Positions 15,023 through 20,331 of a DNA stretch of 20,331 nt are shown in pieces. The translations under genes were made by a program, and so were the position numbers. Source of the DNA: a virus; the IMG/VR virus record IMGVR_UViG_3300027861_000245, positions 1 to 20,331 of that record; one strand, written 5' to 3'. Every line of letters begins with the position of its first letter. The stretch's first letter is position 1. The notes under the pieces are model-generated. The model was not told the origin of the DNA and did not search any database. It worked only from the letters and a program-made list of their open reading frames with translations.

Positions 15023-16651
15023 TTAGTTTTGCGTGAACTCTTGGAACTGAGCGCCAGTAGCGAGCAGCGTAAAGTCAATCGAAAGGACTTCAGCAGTCTT
15101 GGTCGGTTGGATCAAGATGATGCCTTTCATCACGTTCTGATTGATTAGTGTTTCTGTGTTTGTTGAAGAATCACAGATTACTTGGAACTTGGTGATGCCT
15201 CTCCGTGCCTTGATTCCTTCCAAGACTGGAGTAACTACACCGATAAAACGACGCCAAGTGATCGGATCGTTTGGTTCAAAGACTAAGAAGCGAATCGAAG
15301 TTGCGATTACCTTCTCAGCGTAAAGCATCATTCTCCGCACGTTCACACGATCAAGAGCCGATGCAATTCTTTGAGTAGTCTTCTGACCCCAAATCGTAAT
15401 GCCATCATTAGCAAAGTCTACGATTGGGTTCACTACGTTGCCGTTACCGTAAAGCAGCTCTCGCTCGCCCAGGGAGGTTGTAAGCTCAATGGACAATGCG
15501 GAACTCAAGCGACCACGGTTCAAGCCAGCAGGGGCTTGCCACGGATCTGCTACCCGGTCGTTAAAGGCCATCTGCGACAGCACCCATCCCGAGGGAGGAG
15601 TCCAAGAATTTTCTTGGTTGTAACCATCGTAGTATTTGACCCAAGGCCAGTAGAGAGCCGCGTAAGAAGAGTTGATCGAAGAGTCTGCTGCGTAGTCACC
15701 TTCGCCGTTAGCGAAGTCAACAGCTTTTGCAGGAGTCAATCCGAACGGCGGGTCAATCACTGCCAAGCAGTCTGCCCGTGTCTCAGCCGTCGAAAGCAAA
15801 GCAGTCCTTACTGCCGCTGCATCCGTCTCACCAGGAACAGCAATCAAGTTAATATCCAAGGTGTCAACCTCTTCAAAAACTTTAAGGCCGCTTCTCGCTC
15901 CGGTAGCTACATTGATCGTGCCAACATAGTCAGCGTCAACCAAACCAGTAATGCCGTTCTTACCAGTAGTCATCAAGGACGTATCTGGAGAAGCGTCTGT
16001 ACCGTCTGGAACAGTAGAACCTGAAATCTGGTTAGTTACCGTGACATAGGTGCTAGTGCCGTTGATGACATCTTCAGCGTTAGTCAGCAAGTCGTTATAC
16101 TCGCTGTTTGTCACGCCTTCGTTTGCAGTACCAAAGGTGACGTTTGCGTACTTCTCAACCAAAGCCCCCATAAAGTAAATGGAGATGTCTTTGGCATTCG
16201 TTACGTTTGAGTTAGAAGGATCAGTCGTAACAACTTTGATACCTTCATTGGAAGTGGCTGAGGCTTGATTAGCCCACTCGCCTTTTGTAAGTGCATCGAC
16301 TTTAAGAATGTCTACAGCAGTTGCTTGTAGCATCACTGTCGCAGCAGCAGCAGGAGTACCACCATCTTCATCAGCCACGCGAACTACCCAGAGCTGATTA
16401 CCGTTACGAAGATACTGAAGAGCTGCGTGAGACATGTAGCTCACAGCAGAATCAGAGTCACCGCTGACAGTTGAAATCGGCTCTCCAAAAGTTTGCACTA
16501 ATTGAAGTTCGTTTGTGATGTATGTGGGAGTATTGATCGGGCCTTTTTCTGCCCCGCCAACAAGTCCAACAATTGAGGTACTAATCCTTGCCGCGTATTG
16601 CGAGAGGTCGATTTCGGTGAACACTACACCTGGAGAAACTTGAATTGCCAT
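15023..16651 (-). CDS. Contractile tail sheath protein
   Basis: A 542-residue protein with the hallmark start IQVSPGVVFTEIDLSQYAARISTSIVGLVGGAEKGPIN and the typical end: NVRRMMLYAEKVIATSIRFLVFEPNDPITWRRFIGVVTPVLEGIKARRGI, then FQVICDSSTNTETLINQNVMKGIILIQPTKTAEVLSIDFTLL. These N- and C-terminal blocks form the mesh that links sheath subunits in a helix around the tube and drive contraction. Residues of about 95-250 are a variable, Thr/Ser/Ala-rich outer domain. Middle segments with GLNRGRLSSALSIELTTSLGERELLYGNGNVNP-type content and ITIWGQKTTQR are also family-like. The gene proves the phage has a contractile tail. Confidence 0.97.
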   Translation of the reverse strand: MAIQVSPGVVFTEIDLSQYAARISTSIVGLVGGAEKGPINTPTYITNELQLVQTFGEPISTVSGDSDSAVSYMSHAALQYLRNGNQLWVVRVADEDGGTPAAAATVMLQATAVDILKVDALTKGEWANQASATSNEGIKVVTTDPSNSNVTNAKDISIYFMGALVEKYANVTFGTANEGVTNSEYNDLLTNAEDVINGTSTYVTVTNQISGSTVPDGTDASPDTSLMTTGKNGITGLVDADYVGTINVATGARSGLKVFEEVDTLDINLIAVPGETDAAAVRTALLSTAETRADCLAVIDPPFGLTPAKAVDFANGEGDYAADSSINSSYAALYWPWVKYYDGYNQENSWTPPSGWVLSQMAFNDRVADPWQAPAGLNRGRLSSALSIELTTSLGERELLYGNGNVVNPIVDFANDGITIWGQKTTQRIASALDRVNVRRMMLYAEKVIATSIRFLVFEPNDPITWRRFIGVVTPVLEGIKARRGITKFQVICDSSTNTETLINQNVMKGIILIQPTKTAEVLSIDFTLLATGAQFQEFTQN

Positions 16652-16657
16652 GTTTCG

Positions 16658-17080
16658 TTATTTACTCTCGTTGTTTGTGGAAGGTTTATCACTACCAGAG
16701 TTGGAGCCTTTGGACTTACGCTTGCGCTTTGGTCTTTTACTCTTACCGTCTGGTTTTTGGGTCTGTGGCGCATCACCTTTGACAGGCTTGCTCTCAACAG
16801 ACGCACCAGTTGTAATCTCTTCCGTAACAACAATGCGTTTCTCCTCTACAGGGTCTTCGCGTTTCGGAACAGTTTCTTGCTTAGCTTCCGCTGACTCTGC
16901 ATGAATGATTTGCAGATAGCCAGCCTTGGCTAATTTTTTCACTTCTTGAAGGTACTTGGGGTCACACTTGAAAGAAGCCTTAGCGTTGCGAGCAACCCGA
17001 ACAAAGATCATGTTGCCATTTTGCTTTGTCGGTATCTTCCAAGAGAACTCCCGTAGATTTTTTACTGTGACTTGAATCAT
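16658..17080 (-). CDS. Unknown protein with Lys-rich disordered tail
   Basis: A 140-residue protein whose ATG at 17080 overlaps the TGA of the tail-terminator-like gene (ATGA), so translation is probably coupled. Residues 1-55 look folded (IQVTVKNLREFSWKIP, MIFVRVARNAKASFKCDPKYLQEVKKLAKAGYLQII). The rest is low complexity: Glu/Lys/Pro-rich, then a basic block KSKRPKRKRKSKG, then Ser/Asn-rich. I do not recognise the family. Position just before the sheath gene suggests a small tail or neck accessory protein, and the basic tail could bind DNA or an acidic surface; both are inference. Confidence 0.75.
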   Translation of the reverse strand: MIQVTVKNLREFSWKIPTKQNGNMIFVRVARNAKASFKCDPKYLQEVKKLAKAGYLQIIHAESAEAKQETVPKREDPVEEKRIVVTEEITTGASVESKPVKGDAPQTQKPDGKSKRPKRKRKSKGSNSGSDKPSTNNESK

Positions 17081-17805
17081 TCACTTGGCCTCCAGCCATC
17101 TTCATCCACCGTCAACTTGCTGGACTCATCAAACTCTCCGTCATCGACATCTTGAACAGTTGCCGTGGAGTCTAAATTGCCGAGGTAAGTTTCTTGTTCA
17201 ATGCTGAGTACAGTCTTAGTAGTGGTCATCTCTGGGAGCAGCCAACCCTTGAGGGTGAATGTCCAAGTCATCCGCACTTCTGTTCGATCTTCATCAGCTT
17301 CTAAAGTAGAAGTGTCAGAAACTCCTTCCGACACTAACTCAATTAACTTTCGTCCCCAACCAGACCACACGCCTTCAAAACTCACAGAGAGGAAGGCGGG
17401 TTTTTGGAGGACGAATTCAAAAGCAACCCATTGGGCAAAGGCATTTGCAGCAGCATCGGTCTTAGACCAGAAATCAACTTGATAACTCAAGTCGTAGGCT
17501 CGTGGGAAAACAGCAGAGTTTCCTTCTGTCTTGTTCTCATCCGAATAGCCAATGTTGGATGGTCTCCATCTGACACCGAGGTTTCGATACCGAAGCTCAT
17601 CCTTAACAATTTCCTGCTGCTCTACAGACACTATGGGGAGCAGCAGAGCGCGTTTCTCATCCAAGCCCCATATTTCCGCAGCCGTGGCGAACGCTCTGTC
17701 AGGGGTAGCGAAAACGACTCTCAGGGAGTTCCCATCTGTTTCGAGTGGGCTACCCTGGAGCATGTCCATAACCGCCTGATCGTAAAGGCGGATTTGGTCA
17801 ACCAT
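17077..17805 (-). CDS. Probable tail terminator / neck protein
   Basis: A 242-residue protein from ATG 17805. The order of motifs LRVVFATPDRAFATAAEIWG, LLLPIVSVEQQEIVKDELRYRN, VFPRAYDLSYQVDFWSKTDAAANAF and a late VRMTWTFTLKGWLLPEM resembles tail terminator or sheath-stabiliser proteins of myoviruses (T4 gp15-type fold), in which 'P..y.l.YqvdlWtk' is a recurring block. Such a protein caps the last tube and sheath ring and joins the head connector. It is followed by an accessory gene and then the sheath gene, a common place for the terminator. Its C-terminal 40 residues are acidic and probably disordered. Family assignment is by pattern only. Confidence 0.6.
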   Translation of the reverse strand: MVDQIRLYDQAVMDMLQGSPLETDGNSLRVVFATPDRAFATAAEIWGLDEKRALLLPIVSVEQQEIVKDELRYRNLGVRWRPSNIGYSDENKTEGNSAVFPRAYDLSYQVDFWSKTDAAANAFAQWVAFEFVLQKPAFLSVSFEGVWSGWGRKLIELVSEGVSDTSTLEADEDRTEVRMTWTFTLKGWLLPEMTTTKTVLSIEQETYLGNLDSTATVQDVDDGEFDESSKLTVDEDGWRPSE

Positions 17806-17811
17806 TTTGGC

Positions 17812-18033
17812 TTACCGGGTTACGCCCTTTTTCTTTTTGCCACGAAAGCGTTTTTGCTTGCCGTGCTTCTTCGAGTATGGCTCATCGCCAAGACGGGTTT
17901 GCGTCCCCGTCCCGATGTTGCCAGTCATCGTCATTTCTTCCTTCTCTTCTTCCTCTTCAGTTTCTTCTGCTGGATTAGCATCCGAAGCTTCAAGTTCCAA
18001 GCCTTCGTCAATTCGTAGTAAATGTCGGTACAT
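17812..18033 (-). CDS. Small charge-polarised unknown protein
   Basis: A 73-residue protein whose ATG at 18033 overlaps the TAA of the nuclease-like gene (TAATG), and which ends six bases before the next gene; this exact fit argues that it is real. The middle (about residues 13-34) is strongly acidic with a run of Glu, and the end (about 56-73) strongly basic (HGKQKRFRGKKKKG). It has no cysteine, membrane segment or recognisable fold. A virion-assembly accessory protein is possible, but the function is unknown. Confidence 0.7.
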   Translation of the reverse strand: MYRHLLRIDEGLELEASDANPAEETEEEEEKEEMTMTGNIGTGTQTRLGDEPYSKKHGKQKRFRGKKKKGVTR

Positions 18034-18497
18034 TAGTACATGTCATGGAGTTCAAAGGTTTCTAGCAGGTCAGCCGCGTAAACCAAATCAAACTGCCGCT
18101 CCGCTAAGAGCTGCATGAAATTGTTAACGTCCATGAATCTCAAACCTGCGTACTTTGCGCACAATGGAGGACATTCAATGTTCTCACGATGCGCAGGTAC
18201 ATAGCATCTGAAGTAGGACAGGTTGCGTGTACTCGGCTGTGTGGATGCGACAACGATGCGCCGCCCTTGAGGGTTTTCACCCGTACCCATCAACGCCATG
18301 CGTAGACAAGTTTTTGCTCGATCAAGAGATTCTTTTACAACTGCATCCTTGGAGCGTTCATCCGGTAATTCCACACTCTGCATCTGAATGCGGAAATCCT
18401 GGAATTTGCGGAAGCCAAAATCAAGACGTGCATCAAAGGTACGACCGTTGACCACGTTATTGACTTGCGCCTTGTAATTGAAAACTAACTTGTTCAT
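18033..18497 (-). CDS. Staphylococcal-nuclease-fold-like protein with altered active site
   Basis: A 154-residue protein from ATG 18497, 14 bases after the preceding gene and without a clear ribosome binding site. Residues 15-47 follow the N-terminal beta pattern of thermonuclease (SNase) domains: VVNGRTFDARLDFGF corresponds to 'V.DGDT....i..gf', and FRIQMQSVELPDE to 'fRL..vDTPE'. Later, SYFRCYV (94-100) and MDVNNFMQLLAERQFDLVY (122-140) match the 'v.v...~LN..Ll..G.A..Y' end. The Arg is kept (R36), but Asp-Thr-Pro-Glu is replaced by Glu-Leu-Pro-Asp and the DGD calcium loop by NGR, so nuclease activity is doubtful. Surrounded by neck genes, it may be a structural use of the fold. Assignment is by pattern and not certain. 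Confidence 0.5.
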   Translation of the reverse strand: MNKLVFNYKAQVNNVVNGRTFDARLDFGFRKFQDFRIQMQSVELPDERSKDAVVKESLDRAKTCLRMALMGTGENPQGRRIVVASTQPSTRNLSYFRCYVPAHRENIECPPLCAKYAGLRFMDVNNFMQLLAERQFDLVYAADLLETFELHDMY

Positions 18498-18511
18498 TAT
18501 TAGTGTTTGCT

Positions 18512-19099
18512 TTACTTCTTCGCACTTAGCGAAGAGTTTGACTGTTTAAGGATGAGCTTTGCCACTTGTTTGTGAGCTGCTTTAATCCTTGACTGTTGTA
18601 ATCTACGGTACTTTCTAATTGTTGGCCTCCAGTGCGGTCGCGCCGGGAGCTTCCGTTTCCTTGAACCGTATTCCATTAGCCGTGCAAGTTCGATGTAGGG
18701 CAGACCCGAAGGGCCGTGCGTATCCTTTCGCGTACCGAGTTGGTAGCTCAAGTTGTTTCCGTACATCCTGCTTGCTACTCGAATGCTCTTCAGGTATTTA
18801 CCTGTGGCTATAAGAGTTCGAGGGTCAAGACCTAATCTCTCCTTCCGAGCTTTGTACTTCGGACTGAGAGGTTTCCACTTGAATGCTTGGTCAGCAATCC
18901 GTTTCTTTAAGTCTCGCTTCGCTTCGTGGGCGACTCTTTTCAGTTCGCCCTTGAAGACTTCTACCTGAGCATTCTTAACTACGTTACTGAAGTTCTGGTA
19001 GACGTGTGTGCCTAGTCCATTCTTGAGATTGAGTTTCTTAGCTAACTTCCCTCTCATGTTCGGACTGAGCTTGATAAGGAAGTGTTTGCTAGCTGCCAA
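18512..19099 (-). CDS. Tail completion/neck protein, HK97 gp10 or Mu gpG-like
   Basis: A 195-residue very basic protein. The start is TTG at 19099, supported by AGGAG eight bases upstream, and overlapping the preceding gene's end. The middle shows the recognisable family order: KWKPLSPKYKARKERLGL, then RTLIATGKYLKSIRV, then ELARLMEYGSRKRKLPARPHWRPTIRKY, where 'phe..G......PaRPf.rP' is the signature of HK97 gp10-type and phage virion morphogenesis proteins. These act at the top of the tail to join it to the head connector. The C-terminal 35 residues form a basic helix. Confidence 0.7.
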   Translation of the reverse strand: MAASKHFLIKLSPNMRGKLAKKLNLKNGLGTHVYQNFSNVVKNAQVEVFKGELKRVAHEAKRDLKKRIADQAFKWKPLSPKYKARKERLGLDPRTLIATGKYLKSIRVASRMYGNNLSYQLGTRKDTHGPSGLPYIELARLMEYGSRKRKLPARPHWRPTIRKYRRLQQSRIKAAHKQVAKLILKQSNSSLSAKK

Positions 19100-19565
19100 A
19101 TCTGTATCTCCTGCAAGTCACTATGATGTGGAATGGAATGTTAGTGTTAGCCCAGTAACCTTCTTTGCCTCGGTGTTGGGATAACACTTCGTAATAGTCA
19201 TCATCAAATTCGATGACCCACCCAATCATGTATTGTGAACCTGAACCAAGTAAGCCCTTGTCTTCCAGCAAAGCTGTAGCGAAAGTCACCATGACCTCGC
19301 GCTGTTCATCAATGCCGTACTTTTTCAATTCTTGCCGACTAGGTTCAAAGTCCACGAAAGAATACATTTCTATGGGTTCCTTAAAGTGGGTGTCCTGTGA
19401 TCGGGTTTCCCGATACAGAGAATCTTCCACCGTCTGCTCACGATCAAGTTGAAGAATTCGGATGAGAGGGTAAGCCTGTTTAGCTATCTCTATCTGATAT
19501 TCAACTTGTACCGCGATGTCTTGCGTCTGTGGTAGACGCACAGGGTTAAACGCGCCTTCTGTCAT
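19089..19565 (-). CDS. Probable head-closure/neck protein
   Basis: I choose ATG at 19565 (158 residues), because GGTGG lies five bases before it; a GTG at 19574 in the same frame has no ribosome binding site. The ATG is three bases after the TAA of the upstream neck gene. The sequence has the order IRILQLDREQTVEDSLYRETRSQ, RQELKKYGIDEQREVMVTFATALLEDKGL, IEFDDDYYEVLSQHRGKEGYWANTNIPFHIIVTCRRYRF. This is the layout of myovirus neck/head-closure proteins (T4 gp14-like analogues), in which a small beta barrel closes the portal vertex and binds the tail. The family is inferred from pattern and position. Confidence 0.6.
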   Translation of the reverse strand: MTEGAFNPVRLPQTQDIAVQVEYQIEIAKQAYPLIRILQLDREQTVEDSLYRETRSQDTHFKEPIEMYSFVDFEPSRQELKKYGIDEQREVMVTFATALLEDKGLLGSGSQYMIGWVIEFDDDYYEVLSQHRGKEGYWANTNIPFHIIVTCRRYRFGS

Positions 19566-19567
19566 CG

Positions 19568-20331
19568 TTACCACCTAGTAGGAGGAACAGGAGGAGAGAA
19601 GCCACGAATCTCGTTTTCCATTTTCTCTTTTTCGTTCTCTGATTGTTGCATTAACTCCGAGGCGTTCAGGGTGAGCTGCCCACCAGGGGCCGGGACTGCA
19701 CCACCAAACTTGCCGCGAATCTGAGCAAGCACTTCTTTAGCCAAAGCTAAACAGTACCTTCTTAGAGCGCGAAAGTGCATCTGTGGAACTTGACTCAAAG
19801 CATTGTCATCAAAGTAGTGATACGTTATGAGAAAGCTGCCTGATGGCCCATTCACATTTGTACCGCCTAGCGAGATGTACAAGTCTTTGTTTAGCCTGTC
19901 CCATTTCCAATCCGGCTCCTGACCAGTAGTTCTCTGGATCGTCTTCCAAATTGAAATGCCTAGGTTGTATTGATCGAAGTCAAGTTGTTGACCTCTTGGG
20001 TATTCCCTACCGAACAATGGATCAGACACTAAGGGTGCGCCCTCAGCTCTAACAAACTCTACCCGGTAAACTCCTCGACTTGGAACGTCTGGGAGGTTGT
20101 ACTTGTACACACCGCTAATGAAGTTGACTACTCCAGTTTGCTCCACTGGAACATACTGATTGTAATAGCCTAAAGCTTCTTCCATGATGTGAGCGTATTG
20201 TCCCGGCTGTAGCTCTACGCCAACTGCGGGCCATCCAAGCATTGATCGAATGTATTCACGGATACTTGTTTCATTCAAGTCTCCTGAAGTAGGGTACGTT
20301 AACACTTCAATGAACGGATAAGGGTCTACCG
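19568..20331 (-). CDS. Probable neck/head-tail connector protein (partial, 5' end beyond window)
   Basis: The frame is open to the right edge: the codons before GTG 20305 read VDPYPFIE without a stop, so the true start most likely lies outside the window and the GTG is internal. At least 254 residues are present. Residues after 20305 show a helical pattern, SIREYIRSMLGWPAVGVELQPGQ followed by EEALGYYNQYVP, then beta-rich segments (GVYKYNLPDVPSRGVYRVEFVRAE, SFLITYHYFDD) and a long helix (FRALRRYCLALAKEVLAQIRGKFG). This fits neck or adaptor proteins that bind the portal. It opens the visible neck group, and its TAA is three bases before the next gene's ATG. Confidence 0.6.
   Translation of the reverse strand, partial: VDPYPFIEVLTYPTSGDLNETSIREYIRSMLGWPAVGVELQPGQYAHIMEEALGYYNQYVPVEQTGVVNFISGVYKYNLPDVPSRGVYRVEFVRAEGAPLVSDPLFGREYPRGQQLDFDQYNLGISIWKTIQRTTGQEPDWKWDRLNKDLYISLGGTNVNGPSGSFLITYHYFDDNALSQVPQMHFRALRRYCLALAKEVLAQIRGKFGGAVPAPGGQLTLNASELMQQSENEKEKMENEIRGFSPPVPPTRW

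Noticed and set aside
15371-16024. Plus-strand open frame of 217 codons
   Set aside because: It is antisense to the sheath gene, whose identity is certain; composition is Arg/Ser/Val-rich shadow coding.
17404-18018. Plus-strand open frame of 204 codons with a hydrophobic Phe/Leu-rich end
   Set aside because: The apparent membrane segment is the complement of Glu/Lys-rich codons in the small charged protein on the minus strand.
19572-19574. GTG 19574 as the start of the head-closure-like gene
   Set aside because: ATG at 19565 has GGTGG at good spacing, while the GTG has none.
20303-20305. GTG as the true start of the right-edge neck gene
   Set aside because: The frame stays open upstream to the window edge and no ribosome binding site precedes the GTG.
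1-20331. tRNA genes, CRISPR arrays, insertion sequences, attachment sites
   Set aside because: Almost all of the window is coding; no cloverleaf, spaced direct repeats, transposase or terminal inverted repeats were seen.

Overview
The window is a near-continuous structural gene module of a contractile-tailed double-stranded DNA phage (Caudoviricetes, myovirus type), or a prophage of one. Every gene I accept lies on the minus strand, so transcription runs from base 20331 towards base 1. Genes are packed with gaps of a few bases or with TAATG/ATGA stop-start overlaps. There is no host gene, integrase, RNA gene, lysis gene or packaging gene in view. The host cannot be named from this sequence. 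Base composition is moderate (about 45-50% GC where counted), except for a GC-richer block inside the baseplate J gene.

In transcription order: (1) Neck/connector genes, 20331-17077: a neck protein cut by the right edge, a head-closure-like protein, an HK97 gp10/Mu gpG-like tail-completion protein, a degenerate staphylococcal-nuclease-like protein, a small charge-polarised protein and a tail-terminator-like protein. (2) Tail body, 17080-11118: a Lys-rich unknown, sheath, tube, a long hairpin, a gp26-like chaperone with an overlapping second frame, and the tape measure. (3) Baseplate and spike, 11118-3032: tube initiator, gp53/LysM-like protein, hub (gp27/gpD), spike (gp5/gpV), PAAR tip, gp25-like wedge, gp6/gpJ-like wedge, and a gpI-like tail protein split into two frames. 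(4) A very long fibre or appendage gene starts at 3025 and is still open at base 1, with at least 1008 codons.

Together these genes build the machine that joins the capsid to a sheathed tail of about 115 nm (from the 777-residue tape measure) and ends in a puncturing baseplate with host-binding appendages.

The most interesting signal is three separate places where the reading frame seems to need recoding or a correction. First, the gpI-like domain is broken by TAA at 4428-4430 and continues in the +1 frame. Second, the PAAR gene has an in-frame TGA at 7811-7813, followed by 15 codons that look like the missing PAAR C-terminus and end in a TAATG overlap with the gp25-like gene. Third, the gp26-like chaperone overlaps a conserved-looking second segment in the +1 frame just before the tape measure. 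TGA is used as a normal stop elsewhere in the module, so a genome-wide code change is not the explanation. Other points of interest are a nuclease-fold protein with altered catalytic residues in the neck cluster, a 12-bp hairpin after the tube gene, and LamG-like jelly-roll regions in both the gpI-like and the fibre proteins.
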